Source of the DNA: Thermomicrobiales bacterium
Lineage (GTDB): Bacteria > Chloroflexota > Chloroflexia > Thermomicrobiales > UBA6265
Direction: 5' to 3'
Assembly (NCBI GenBank): GCA_019637585.1
Contig: JAHBVL010000001.1
Span: 186,001 to 250,000, forward strand
Length of the DNA stretch: 64,000 nucleotides
Part shown: piece after piece, positions 40,993 through 51,008 of the stretch
Layout: each line of letters opens with the position of its first letter
Numbering within the stretch: position 1 is the stretch's first letter
Translations under genes and position numbers: made by a program
Notes under the pieces: generated by a model
The model's input: the letters and a program-made list of their open reading frames with translations, nothing else
Database searches by the model: none
Told to the model about the DNA's origin: nothing

Positions 40993-42528
40993 ATGCGCGT
41001 CGCCATCGCCGAGTTCAAACAGGAAACGAACACCTTCGTCCCCCGTCCGACCACGCTGGACGACTTCGCGGCGTGGCATCTCTGGTATGGCGATGACCTG
41101 ATCGCCGGACTTCAGGGAACGAACTCGGAGATCGATGGATTTCTGAACGTGCTCGGGGAAGCGGGAATCGAGCCTGTGCCGGTTCTGGCCACATTCGCTA
41201 TGTCGGGCGGTCGGGTGACCGACGACGCGTACGAGCGGCTGCTCGACGAGCTGACGACTGGAATCGCAGCGGCGCAACCGGTCGACGGCGTGCTGCTGGC
41301 GCTTCATGGGGCAATGGTCACCGAATCACACGACAGTGCCGACGGCCGCACCCTGGCGGCTGTGCGCAAACTGGTCGGCCCGGAGATGCCGATCGTCGTC
41401 AGTTACGATCTCCATGCGAACCTGACGCTCGAAATGGCCACCAATGCTGATGCGCTGATCGGGTTCAAAACCTCGCCTCATATCGATCAGCGCGACACCG
41501 GCGAGCGCGCGGCCCGGGTGATGGTCAAGATCCTCAAAGACGGCGCGAGACCAACGATGGCGTTCGTCAAGATCCCGATGGTCGTTCCGGCCTCCACGCA
41601 TATGCATCATCTGCCCGGACCATTCAAGCGCTTGCAGGACGCGACCCGCGATCTGGAAACTGGGAGCGTTCTTTCCGCGAATGCAGCGACGGTTCAGCCC
41701 TGGCTCGATATCGACGAAATGGGCTTCGCCACGGTGGTGGTCACAGACAACGATCGTGCTCTGGCATCCGATCTGGCCTGTTCGCTGGCGAACCAGGCAT
41801 GGGCAGAGCGCCATGCCTTCATGGAGATCGACCTCGCCAAACCAGCTGACGCAATCCGCCTGGCACTCGCCGAACCGGATGGCCCGGTGGTTCTCGCGGA
41901 TTGCGCCGATGGCACCGGCGCGGGCTCGCCAGGCGACGCCACAGCGGTGATCGCCGCCTTGCTGGAAGCAAATCCGAACAAACCCGCCTATGTCTTCGTG
42001 CGTGATGAGGAGTCGGCCGCGGCATCCATCGCCGCAGGTGTTGGGGCGGAGATCAGCCTCGATATCGGCGGCAAGATCGACAACGTCTTCAACAAACCCG
42101 TTCGCGTCAACGGCACGGTGATGTTCGCCGGTCCAGCCAGCTTCCGGTTCGGCGGCGAGGGATACACGGGCGTCGAACAGGACATGGGGCCGTCTGCGGT
42201 CATCCGGGTGGGGAACGTCTCCATCCTGATCGTCAGCACCTCCGTGATGACAGTCGATCCCGAGCTCTACCGGGCGGTCGGATTGGAGCCGCTGGAGGCC
42301 CAGATCGTCGTGGTGAAATCGCACATCCAGTTCCGAGCGGGATACCGGGACGTAGCAAAGAAGATCATCCTTCTCGACTCGCCAGGGATGAGTAGCGACC
42401 ATATCGTTGGGCTGCCCTGGGAGAACGTTCCGAGGCCCCTCTTCCCACTCGATCCGGAAACCGAATTTGTCTGCCAGCCGGTGGTGTTCGGCGGTGGAGC
42501 GGTCGCGGACGGGCCGCGTAACGGATGA
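40993..42528 (+). CDS. mlrC: M81-family metallopeptidase (MlrC)
   Basis: A 511-residue protein beginning MRVAIAEFKQETNTFVP, the characteristic start of MlrC-like proteins. The N-terminal DUF1485 domain shows LLALHGAMVTESHDSADG, VSYDLHANLTLEM and FKTSPHIDQRDTGERAA; the C-terminal domain shows VVLADCADGTGAGSPGDAT and KSHIQFRAGY. MlrC completes microcystin breakdown in sphingomonads; most homologues cleave other small peptides or amides with zinc. It follows aminotransferase, dehydroquinase-like and DyP genes on the same strand, suggesting a catabolic cluster. ATG 40993 is chosen from the family start. Confidence 0.93.
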   Translation: MRVAIAEFKQETNTFVPRPTTLDDFAAWHLWYGDDLIAGLQGTNSEIDGFLNVLGEAGIEPVPVLATFAMSGGRVTDDAYERLLDELTTGIAAAQPVDGVLLALHGAMVTESHDSADGRTLAAVRKLVGPEMPIVVSYDLHANLTLEMATNADALIGFKTSPHIDQRDTGERAARVMVKILKDGARPTMAFVKIPMVVPASTHMHHLPGPFKRLQDATRDLETGSVLSANAATVQPWLDIDEMGFATVVVTDNDRALASDLACSLANQAWAERHAFMEIDLAKPADAIRLALAEPDGPVVLADCADGTGAGSPGDATAVIAALLEANPNKPAYVFVRDEESAAASIAAGVGAEISLDIGGKIDNVFNKPVRVNGTVMFAGPASFRFGGEGYTGVEQDMGPSAVIRVGNVSILIVSTSVMTVDPELYRAVGLEPLEAQIVVVKSHIQFRAGYRDVAKKIILLDSPGMSSDHIVGLPWENVPRPLFPLDPETEFVCQPVVFGGGAVADGPRNG

Positions 42529-42559
42529 GACGCAAGCCCAGCTACGACTGCAGACCCGG

Positions 42560-42979
42560 CTAACCTTCGCTCAGCACCAACAGAAACTCGGCGGCTGAAA
42601 CGATACGAACGCCCCGAAACTCGCGAAGCTTGAGCAGCTGCCGGTCGCCGGTGACGAGATAGTCGACTTTGCCGCTGATGGCCGTCGCCAGCACGAGATC
42701 GTCCTCTGGATGCGTCGCGACGCCGGCGACGCGCTCCGATATCCGCACAACCGTCGCTTCCTGTGACAGATGGAGGAGATTCCGAGCAGTCTCAGCCTCC
42801 GTCAGCCTCAGCCGAAAGTACGGGCGATCGACAGTCCGTTTCAGTTCCAATAGTGTTTGCTCAGAGACGATGAGTTCGAACGCCTCGTTTTTCCACTGAT
42901 TGATGACCTGCCGAGGAGCACCGATCGGACTGACAAAAGCCGAAGCCAGGACGTTCGTGTCGACGACTGCGAGAATCAC
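42560..42979 (-). CDS. PIN-domain ribonuclease toxin
   Basis: A 139-residue PIN protein of the COG1569 type. Acidic active-site residues are at VVDTNVLASAF (Asp), ELIVSEQTLLELKRT (Glu), THPEDDLVLATA (Asp) and LVTGDRQLL (Asp). Such toxins cut RNA when unopposed. It is coupled by ATGA overlap to an upstream Phd/YefM-like antitoxin, the usual order. The converging MlrC gene ends 31 bp away. Confidence 0.92.
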   Translation of the reverse strand: MILAVVDTNVLASAFVSPIGAPRQVINQWKNEAFELIVSEQTLLELKRTVDRPYFRLRLTEAETARNLLHLSQEATVVRISERVAGVATHPEDDLVLATAISGKVDYLVTGDRQLLKLREFRGVRIVSAAEFLLVLSEG

Positions 42980-43305
42980 GATGCCAGACGCCTGGCCTCT
43001 TCTCGCTCGGCGCGCATTTCGGCCCGCACTTCCTCAACGGCCCGGTCAATCTCACGCTGGAGTTCGTCCGGATCCACATTCTTGAACGGCCGGCTGAAGT
43101 TCTCGATCAATTCCGCTCGCGACGCTCTGATCTCATCGCTTCGTCTGAGACGCATCAGGTCTTCAAATGGTGCGATGATGGCAACCGGAGTCCCGTTTCG
43201 CTCAACTACGATCCGCTTATTCTGCGCACGCAGCTCTTCCAGGATTGTGTCGAAACTCTGCTGCGCGTCGTCGAAACTGATCGTTTCGACAGGTACTTTG
43301 TTCAT
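42976..43305 (-). CDS. Phd/YefM-type antitoxin
   Basis: A 109-residue protein. VPVETISFDDAQQSFDTILE with NKRIVVERNGTPVAIIAPFEDLM is the Phd/YefM DNA-binding fold, and the C-terminal half is a long charged helix (ELQREIDRAVEEVRAEMRAE) that should wrap the PIN toxin. It is first in the operon and probably autorepresses. ATG 43305 (MNKVPVET) has a GAGAG site; an upstream ATG at 43332 is possible. Confidence 0.88.
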   Translation of the reverse strand: MNKVPVETISFDDAQQSFDTILEELRAQNKRIVVERNGTPVAIIAPFEDLMRLRRSDEIRASRAELIENFSRPFKNVDPDELQREIDRAVEEVRAEMRAEREEARRLAS

Positions 43306-43632
43306 GTCGTTGCTCTCTTCAGTTCGTGTCATATTGTGTCATTGTACGACTGTTCGGTCTAAGCCCAATTTCTCTGGATGGAAACCAGTGCTGCGCAGCA
43401 CACATTTTGCCGGGAGCTCGCCACAGCAATTGGCGCTTATCCCTCACAGAATCAGAGCAATCCTCGGCGAGGGCAGGCAGCCCGGCCAGACGAGTGCGAT
43501 GAAGAGACGTGAGCGATAGACAGCGCGGAACTGCCGTGATAGCGTCGTAATGATGAAGTCATAGTGAACGATCCCATGCCGCGCATAGGGCGTTTCGACG
43601 GTCAATCCACATTCATTCTCAGGAGGAACGCG

Positions 43633-44427
43633 ATGAACCTCACCCGCCGAAACGTCATGGCCTCGATGGTAGCTGGAGCCGGAGCGCATCTGATGCTTCG
43701 TCAATCTTCCCTCGCTCAGGGAACTCCCGAAGCCACGCCTCAAGCGATCGATCCGGGAGACTCAGCATTGCCGACGCCCGGATATGCGCTGGCCCGGGTG
43801 CGTACTCTTGCTGACGCGTCACAAACGCAGGCCGCTGTCTTTCCCAGCGTGATGGCCGATTTTCTGCCCCCAACCCGAGCAGTCGAGGGTTACGGCGGGT
43901 ATGTCTTCGCTCTCGGCGACACCAACCCGGCGACGGCCATCACCCTGACGCTGCTGGCCGGCGAGGCATCGGCAGAGGAGGCTGGGGCGGTCGCGCAGGA
44001 TTTCGTGGACGGACTCGATCCCCGCTTCGCCGTCGAGACGGCCGAAGCAGGCAACGGTGAGCTGCTGATCTACGAAACCACCACCCGCTCCGCAGCGGAG
44101 GTGCCACCGTCGCTCTATGGGTGCCACTTCACGATGCGTGTCGACGTCACCTCTCCGGGCACAGATATCATGCAGGACGTCTATCCCATCGTGCGAGACG
44201 GCTTGACCCCCGAAATGGCAGCGATGCCTGGTTTCCTTGCCTATCTGTGGGTGAAGTCGGGCGATATCGGCACGGCGATCAATATCTGGGAAACGGCGGA
44301 GCAGACCGCCGCCGGTGATCAGGCTGTGCGTGACTGGATTGCGGCCAACGCCATCCCGGAGACGGTCGGTACGCCAACGGTCTACAGCGGAACGATCTTG
44401 TTCGCCGAGTTGGCCGGAATCGCATAA
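43633..44427 (+). CDS. Tat-exported two-domain ABM-like protein, paralogue of 36731-37489
   Basis: A 264-residue protein starting at ATG 43633 with AGGAGG 7 bp upstream. The signal is NLTRRNVMASMVAGAGAHLM. It matches the 36731 protein along its length: GYALARVRTL against GYAITRVRAL, DGLDPRFAVET against GSLDPRFTVET, and INIWETAEQTAAGDQAV against INIWETADQMAAGDQAV. It contains two alpha/beta units of the dimeric-barrel kind. The shared mature-domain order suggests duplication. Function unknown; extracytoplasmic. Confidence 0.75.
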   Translation: MNLTRRNVMASMVAGAGAHLMLRQSSLAQGTPEATPQAIDPGDSALPTPGYALARVRTLADASQTQAAVFPSVMADFLPPTRAVEGYGGYVFALGDTNPATAITLTLLAGEASAEEAGAVAQDFVDGLDPRFAVETAEAGNGELLIYETTTRSAAEVPPSLYGCHFTMRVDVTSPGTDIMQDVYPIVRDGLTPEMAAMPGFLAYLWVKSGDIGTAINIWETAEQTAAGDQAVRDWIAANAIPETVGTPTVYSGTILFAELAGIA

Positions 44428-44481
44428 CGGCAACGTCAATTGGCTGGTTTGCGGTCGGTCGTAGTGCCTGACACCGGGAAA

Positions 44482-44511
44482 CAATGGGGCGAGATCTGTC
44501 TCGCCCCATTG
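44482..44511. terminator. 13-bp perfect hairpin
   Basis: CAATGGGGCGAGA and TCTCGCCCCATTG pair over TCTG, 55 bp after the preceding stop codon. On the minus strand it is followed by TTTCCC, so it could also end minus-strand transcripts. The rest of the 376-bp gap (44512-44803) holds no recognised gene; a minus ORF there lacks a start with a ribosome site. Confidence 0.65.
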
Positions 44512-44803
44512 CGCGTTCAGGCGACAGCCGAGGTCCGCTGGCGCTCGAGGATCGAATCGACCACGAAGCGCGTCGAATCAGCGACGCCGGCCAGGAACCC
44601 CGACTTGATCGACGGCCCGCGAGAGGTGATGGACCCGCGATTGCGCTGAATTGTGTAAACGGAGATCGACGCTCCCGATTCGCACAGGAATCGTGTCTTA
44701 CCTAATGAATAGACAAGAGGATTCGGTCGTGATAGCGTCATTATGGAATCGTTGGGAACACGAAATGCTTGCGCGCTAGCGTCACACAGCGAAAGGAACG
44801 CAC

Positions 44804-45268
44804 ATGATCGATCCGTCGAAGCACCGTGGATCCGTCGCTCACGATCGTCGGGCGGTCATCAAATCGGGGGCCGGCGCATTCGCGGCGCTGGCAGGGCTTG
44901 GGGTGATTGCGTCAGCCAATGCCCAGGCGACCCCGGAAACAGCCGATGGCGGCAGCAAAGTCGGGTTGTATGCCGTCACCCGCATGTATGTCATCTATGA
45001 CGACGCCGATATGGACCAGCTGAATAGCATCATCGAGGACTTCGCGGCTCTGATCGCAGCCTTGCCGGGATTCATCAGTTACGACGTAATTTTTGACGAG
45101 ACGACGCGCGGATATATCACCGTCGGCATCTTCGATAACCCGGAAAGCGCGGAGGCCTCGAGCGAGACCGCCAGGACCTTCATACCTGAGCACAATCTCG
45201 CTGATTTTTATGTCGACACCACTCCGGTCACTGTCCAGGGTGAAATCGTCGTCAGCGCCGGCGGGTGA
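44804..45268 (+). CDS. Tat-exported single-domain ABM-like protein
   Basis: A 154-residue protein with a twin-arginine signal (HDRRAVIKSGAGAFAALAG). The mature part is one ~105-residue alpha/beta unit: YAVTRMYVIYDDADMDQLNS, then LIAALPGFISYDVIFDE, GYITVGIFDNPESAEASSE and a C-terminal strand. This is the pattern of a dimeric alpha/beta barrel monomer. Its closest visible relative is the next gene (45481-45942). No active-site residues can be proposed. Confidence 0.72.
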   Translation: MIDPSKHRGSVAHDRRAVIKSGAGAFAALAGLGVIASANAQATPETADGGSKVGLYAVTRMYVIYDDADMDQLNSIIEDFAALIAALPGFISYDVIFDETTRGYITVGIFDNPESAEASSETARTFIPEHNLADFYVDTTPVTVQGEIVVSAGG

Positions 45269-45480
45269 CGACTGCCGAATGGAACCGGAGCGGTAGCGGC
45301 GCTGAGCGCTGATCACCGCTTCGTCACTTCGGCTTCTGGCGGGCCACTGAGACGGGAGATTTCTCCGTCGTCTCGGTCCATTGCCTGTGACAGTGTGACG
45401 TCAGATGCTAGAACAGTCGATTGGTTGCGATGAGCGCGGCTTGGGCCGTTGGCGAGACCTGCCAGATGAGGAGTATTGCA

Positions 45481-45942
45481 GTGAGTGAGTCGTCTTTGAG
45501 CACCAAAACGCCGGGCCGGCGGGACCTGATGAAAGCGGGCGCCGGCGCGCTGGCCGCGCTGGCCGGTGCGCGCACGGTTACCAGCGTGCGCGCACAGGAT
45601 GGCACGCCGGAAGTGCCGGCTGGCCGGGATCTGAACGGACACTATGGGGTAACCCGCACTTATGTCGTCGCTGAGGACGCCGATCTCGACGCGCTGATCG
45701 CCATCGTAGAGGAGTACGCGACGATCATCGCCGCCTCCCCTGGGTTTGCCGCCTACTCGATTCTCTACAACGACGAGACTCGCATCTGGACGGCAGTCTC
45801 GCTCTTCGACACGGCAGAACATGCCGCAGCCTCGACCGAATCCGCCGCGTCGTTCGTGGCAGAGCACGATCTCGGTGGTTATTTCGAGGACCCTGCCCCG
45901 GTCGTCGTGGACGGGCGTGTCATCATCAATCGAGGATTCTGA
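45481..45942 (+). CDS. Tat-exported single-domain ABM-like protein, paralogue of the preceding gene
   Basis: A 153-residue protein starting at GTG 45481 with GAGGAG 7 bp upstream. The signal is GRRDLMKAGAGALAALAGAR. The mature part parallels its neighbour: YGVTRTYVVAEDADLDALIA, IIAASPGFAAYSILYNDETR, then VSLFDTAEHAAASTESAASF and AEHDLGGYF against PEHNLADFY. The two are tandem duplicates. They lie between the two-domain paralogue and metY; an intrinsic terminator follows. Confidence 0.75.
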   Translation: MSESSLSTKTPGRRDLMKAGAGALAALAGARTVTSVRAQDGTPEVPAGRDLNGHYGVTRTYVVAEDADLDALIAIVEEYATIIAASPGFAAYSILYNDETRIWTAVSLFDTAEHAAASTESAASFVAEHDLGGYFEDPAPVVVDGRVIINRGF

Positions 45943-45980
45943 AACCCGAATCAATGGAGTTGATGATCGGGTTTATCTGA

Positions 45981-47501
<1,521 letters not shown>

Positions 47502-47522
47502 GAAATGGGAAATGGGAAATAG
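47502..47522 (+). repeat. Heptanucleotide array (GGAAATG) x3
   Basis: GGAAATG, GGAAATG, GGAAATA begin directly after the metY stop codon. Confidence 0.75.
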
Positions 47523-47570
47523 CCCTCCCCTGCGGCCGGGAGAGGTGCGGAGGTGAAGGACATCCCACTC

Positions 47571-47594
47571 TGACTGCCGACTGCTGACTGCTAC
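47571..47594 (+). repeat. Heptanucleotide array (TGACTGC) x3
   Basis: TGACTGC, CGACTGC, TGACTGC precede the CoA-binding gene; same family, opposite sense, as CAGTCAG at 57581. Confidence 0.7.
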
Positions 47595-47615
47595 GCTCCC
47601 GACTAGGAAAAACGG

Positions 47616-48149
47616 ATGACGATCATGACTGAAACCAATGACAGTTGCGCCGTCTCGTTCGCCCCACCGGTTGCCACGGCCGGCGCGTTCGAGCGGCTCC
47701 GCATCCTCACGACGTACGACACCATCGCCATGGTCGGACTCTCACCCGATCCGATGCGGCCAAGCCACTTTGCGGCGATCTACATGCAGTCGGAGGGGTA
47801 CGACATCATCCCCGTCAACCCGAACTACGCCGGCACGGAAATCCTCGGGCAGGAGGTCTATGCCTCGCTGCTGGATATTCCTCGAAAGCGCAACGTGGAA
47901 ATCGTCGACGTCTTCCGCCGCCCGTCGGACATCCCTCCCATCCTCGACCAGACCCTCCAAATCGGAGCCAAGGTCTTCTGGATGCAACTGGGCATCGTCA
48001 ACCATGCCGAAGCCGCCCGCGCTCGCGAAGCCGGACTGGAAGTCGTCCAGAACCGCTGCGTCAAGATCGAACACGCCCGCTTCTTCGGCGGCCTGAACCT
48101 GGTGGGGATGAACACTGGGGTGATTTCGGCGCGGAGGAGCGTCGGGTAG
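47616..48149 (+). CDS. CoA-binding domain protein (YccU-like)
   Basis: A 177-residue Rossmann-fold protein. LTTYDTIAMVGLSPDPMRPSH is the nucleotide-binding loop; YDIIPVNPNY, EIVDVFRRPSDIPPIL, VFWMQLGIVNHAEAARAREAG and VVQNRCVKIEH complete the CoA_binding_2 family pattern. Members bind CoA or a related nucleotide and are often linked to methionine and cysteine synthesis genes, as here with metY. Possible starts are ATG 47616 and 47625. Exact role unknown. Confidence 0.9.
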   Translation: MTIMTETNDSCAVSFAPPVATAGAFERLRILTTYDTIAMVGLSPDPMRPSHFAAIYMQSEGYDIIPVNPNYAGTEILGQEVYASLLDIPRKRNVEIVDVFRRPSDIPPILDQTLQIGAKVFWMQLGIVNHAEAARAREAGLEVVQNRCVKIEHARFFGGLNLVGMNTGVISARRSVG

Positions 48150-48288
48150 GCCGGAGCGTCGCGACGTGGCCGAAAGAACCATACCGACGGCTCAGAATGC
48201 TCTTCTCTCCAACAGGTGTTGTTTCCGGTGTCATTGACTGTGCTTTTTGATGTACTCTTGGTGTAGTTGATCTGAGGAAGGAGGCTCC

Positions 48289-48708
48289 GTGACAGCCACC
48301 GCAATTGAACAGACATACGCTAACTCCCCACCGGATGGCCAGGAATTGCTACGCATCGCCCATCGACGCGCCATCCAGACATCACCAGCCGAAATGGCCG
48401 CATTCTTCCAGAATCTTCTTGGACAACAGTTGACTGCCTATATGACGGGCGTCGCCAACCCAAAAGCGGTGGGGAAATGGGCCCGGGGCGAACGCTCACC
48501 CCGTCCCGCTGCTGAGGCCAGGCTCCGCCAAGCATTTCAGGTCGCCGTTCTCATCTCCGAGCTTGACGACGAGGAAACGGCTCGTGCCTGGTTCATGGGC
48601 ATGAATCCGGCGCTCGATCACCGGGCGCCTGCATGGGTGATTGCAAATCAACCAGATGGTGGCGACCGCGCCATGGATGCCGCGCTGGCCTATCTTTCCT
48701 ACGGTTAG
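48289..48708 (+). CDS. Xre/MbcA/ParS-type antitoxin
   Basis: A 139-residue protein started by GTG 48289 with AAGGAGG 7 bp upstream. The middle (LGQQLTAYMTGVANPKAVGK, WARGERSPRPAAEARLR) is an Xre-like helix-turn-helix and the end (ARAWFMGMNPALDHRAPAWV) is the DUF2384 toxin-binding domain. It represses the operon and neutralises the RES-domain toxin that follows with a 1-bp overlap. Confidence 0.88.
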   Translation: MTATAIEQTYANSPPDGQELLRIAHRRAIQTSPAEMAAFFQNLLGQQLTAYMTGVANPKAVGKWARGERSPRPAAEARLRQAFQVAVLISELDDEETARAWFMGMNPALDHRAPAWVIANQPDGGDRAMDAALAYLSYG

Positions 48709-49370
48709 TGGCCGTTCAGCTTGCGCCAGATCCGCTTGTCCTGCATCGAATCGGACGAAGCCCATCGCCACTCGCCTTTCCGCCGCTATCGAGTCAGGGT
48801 CGAGGACGGTACGATGATCCTGCGGGCCGAGTTGCCGTGCTCTATGCAGCGGGCAGTCGTCGAGGCGCGTTCATGGAGACAATCGATCATTATCGTTTTG
48901 ATGTCGCCACAATGGCAGAAGCACAATCTCGCACCGGAGGACCGATTGGTGAGGAGTCACTCCACTCGTTTGGCACGATCCCTCGGTCATTTTTTCATCG
49001 CCGCATCGCTGCCTTTCGCGTCTCGTCAGGTCAACGATGGCTCGACGCTCGAGCTCCCGAGACCCACGCGACAGTCCTTCGCGCCATGTCCAGCAGTTTC
49101 CTCGATCTGAACATCGGACCGCGGCTCACCCTTGGGCATTTGCTCAGTGGTGACTATCGAATTCCTCGCGTGTTCACACGATGGGCGATTGACCATGGCT
49201 TCCACGGCATCGCGTACACAAGCTGCCATGACCTCACTGTCACCTGCTGGGCCATCTTTGAAGGCGCGGCGATCAAACCAGTTGGTAACCCGGAGCCGAT
49301 CGGTCCAGACGATGCAGATCTGCGAGACGTCGCAGCGCTATGGAGCCTGTCGCTTCCCGATACAGACTGA
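48708..49370 (+). CDS. RES-domain toxin
   Basis: A 220-residue protein starting at GTG 48708, whose G is the last base of the antitoxin's TAG. QGRGRYDDPAGRVAVLYAAG followed by RRGAFMETID is the RES signature with the conserved Arg, Ser (in AAGSRR) and Glu (in FMET). RES toxins degrade NAD+ by an ADP-ribosyltransferase-like fold. The C-terminal half (LTLGHLLSGDYRIPRVFTRW, HGFHGIAYTSCHD) also fits. Together with the upstream Xre-type gene it forms a complete type II module. Confidence 0.9.
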   Translation: MAVQLAPDPLVLHRIGRSPSPLAFPPLSSQGRGRYDDPAGRVAVLYAAGSRRGAFMETIDHYRFDVATMAEAQSRTGGPIGEESLHSFGTIPRSFFHRRIAAFRVSSGQRWLDARAPETHATVLRAMSSSFLDLNIGPRLTLGHLLSGDYRIPRVFTRWAIDHGFHGIAYTSCHDLTVTCWAIFEGAAIKPVGNPEPIGPDDADLRDVAALWSLSLPDTD

Positions 49371-49464
49371 CGACGGGCTCAACCGCCGCTCACGTTGGTC
49401 CCGCAGACTGAACTGACCCACTTCACGGTCGCGAGGTCGGGGACCACGGACTCCAACCGCCCTC

Positions 49465-50676
49465 TTACTCCCTCACACCCTCGAAATGGTCATGCGGCTC
49501 ACCTCGCTCGGCAAGCGCCGGGTTCCAGGCGCCGCGAAACGTGTAGGCCAGGTGCGCCCGGCTGATGATCAGCGTGATTGCCGCCAGCACGATGTAGACG
49601 ACCGAGAGTTCGACCCGGTAATCCGGCCAGACGAACTGGAACGCGAACAACCCGAAGAGCAGACCAGCCCCGATGACCGAGAGCCGCCGGTCGAGCAGCA
49701 GCGCCACGGCGAAGAGCGACTGCGCGGCCGTCAGCAGAATCTCGTCCTCCTGCCGACTATCCAGCGGCAGTGGTTCGATCGAACCAAGCGCGATCACATA
49801 GACGAGGGGCAGCATCCCCACCAGCAGGGTCCATTGATTGACTTTCGACGACACCACTGTTCCCAACGCAGCATCGCCCGCTGCACGCCAGGCGAAAATG
49901 CCGACCACAACGAACTCCGGCGCTTCCGACGCCAGTGGCGCCAGCCATTGCACAAGCAGAAACTCGTCGATGCCTACCTCGGTACCAGTGCTGACCAGCG
50001 CTTTGGCAAAGGGTTTGGCCACGAGGAGCACAATACCGGCCGCGGCCAGCGCCATCGTGCCGGTGAAGGCACGCCGTTGCTTGTCGGGCAGGGAACCGAT
50101 CGTTTTCGCTGGGCCGACCAGGTGCGGTTCTTCGGTTGGCAGCTTGGTCAACCGCCAGACATATACGAGGAAGATGGTGCCCAGGATGACACAATCGATC
50201 AGCGAGAGGTTCCCCTTGAAGGGCAAGACAAACGCATACGCCGTAGCAGCCAGCAATGCCACCAGCTCCAATCCGTGAGCTGGGCCGAGCGTGACCGATG
50301 TCTTCCGCGTTCGCAGCCAGATGATCACGATGACCATTGGCCAGGCGATACCAACGAGCAACCGGTTGGCCCCGGTCATATTGGCCACTGCGTATCCGGC
50401 ATACTCCGGATCTTCGGCGGCCAACCAGGCGAAGGACGCATCGACCACGTATTCAGGCAGAATCGCAATCAGCGCCAGCAACGCCAGTGCTAATCCCTGC
50501 GACACATCCAGCTGGATGACCTCGGCCGCCCACGACAGCAAAAACGCCGCCCCAACGATGGCGATACCGAACAACAGCGCGCGGACGGGATCCGACGCAT
50601 CCGCAAAACCCAGCCGGATGATCAGTCCCGGCACTGCCACTCCCAACGCAATGAGAACAGGTGAGTAGATTCTCAT
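49465..50676 (-). CDS. CaCA-family cation exchanger, probably Mn2+/Ca2+ efflux
   Basis: A 403-residue membrane protein with about ten helices. The two alpha-repeats are visible as ALIAILPEYVVDASFAW and WLAPLASEAPEFVVVGIFAW, each with the acidic transport residue. The ATG at 50676 begins MRIYSPVLIALGVAVPGL; the upstream part of the long ORF is repeat DNA. The family exchanges Ca2+ or other cations for Na+ or H+. A yybP-ykoY riboswitch and terminator directly upstream show control by Mn2+, so manganese export is the most likely physiological role. Confidence 0.9.
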   Translation of the reverse strand: MRIYSPVLIALGVAVPGLIIRLGFADASDPVRALLFGIAIVGAAFLLSWAAEVIQLDVSQGLALALLALIAILPEYVVDASFAWLAAEDPEYAGYAVANMTGANRLLVGIAWPMVIVIIWLRTRKTSVTLGPAHGLELVALLAATAYAFVLPFKGNLSLIDCVILGTIFLVYVWRLTKLPTEEPHLVGPAKTIGSLPDKQRRAFTGTMALAAAGIVLLVAKPFAKALVSTGTEVGIDEFLLVQWLAPLASEAPEFVVVGIFAWRAAGDAALGTVVSSKVNQWTLLVGMLPLVYVIALGSIEPLPLDSRQEDEILLTAAQSLFAVALLLDRRLSVIGAGLLFGLFAFQFVWPDYRVELSVVYIVLAAITLIISRAHLAYTFRGAWNPALAERGEPHDHFEGVRE

Positions 50677-50713
50677 GGCGGCTCGCTCCTTTCCTTCTCT
50701 GCGGTCCTGGGCA

Positions 50714-50753
50714 CAAAAAGGCCCTGGCTGCATCCGACATGGATGTGCCAGGG
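50714..50753 (-). terminator. Expression-platform terminator of the Mn2+ riboswitch
   Basis: On the minus strand CCCTGGC pairs with GCCAGGG around a 19-nt loop and is followed by CCTTTTTG. It lies between the aptamer and the exchanger's ribosome site (GGAAAGGAGC). Confidence 0.8.
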
Positions 50754-50756
50754 TCT

Positions 50757-50872
50757 GGCCAGGCGAGAAGGGTCTCGCGCTTCTGCCGCCGGGATGCGGT
50801 GGATCGCATCCGTGTAATGACGACGGCAGTCCCGCCCCGAGGGTAGTGGAGCGGGGGTTACTCCCCCTGTTG
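50757..50872 (-). promoter_or_regulatory. yybP-ykoY manganese riboswitch
   Basis: Read on the minus strand it contains the conserved GGGGGAGTAAC at the 5' edge, GCCGTCGTCATTACACGG in the middle, and AGAAGCGCGAGACCCTTC at the 3' edge, in the order and spacing of the RF00080 consensus (GGGGAGUA ... GUCGUCA ... GCGAGACCUUU). It binds Mn2+ and should permit expression of the exchanger when Mn2+ is high. Boundaries are approximate. Confidence 0.85.
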
Positions 50873-50940
50873 GTCAAAAGGGTAATTCGGCAACGGGGCA
50901 ATTGGCAATGTGAACGATGGGGGCGGAGGGCCGGGGCCCG

Positions 50941-50978
50941 GAGTCCGGAGTCCGGAGTCCGAAGTCCGAAGTCCGAAG
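50941..50978 (+). repeat. Heptanucleotide array (GAGTCCG/AAGTCCG)
   Basis: Five and a half units: GAGTCCG three times, then AAGTCCG twice, then AAGGA. The clearest array in the window apart from GGGCAAA and CAGTCAG. Confidence 0.9.
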
Positions 50979-51008
50979 GATCGACGCTCGCAGTGGCGAG
51001 AGTTTCGG

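Noticed and set aside
44517-44741. Minus-strand 74-codon ORF ending next to the 44482-44511 hairpin
   Set aside because: No ribosome site or credible start, and no recognisable domain; the hairpin alone is not enough to call a gene.
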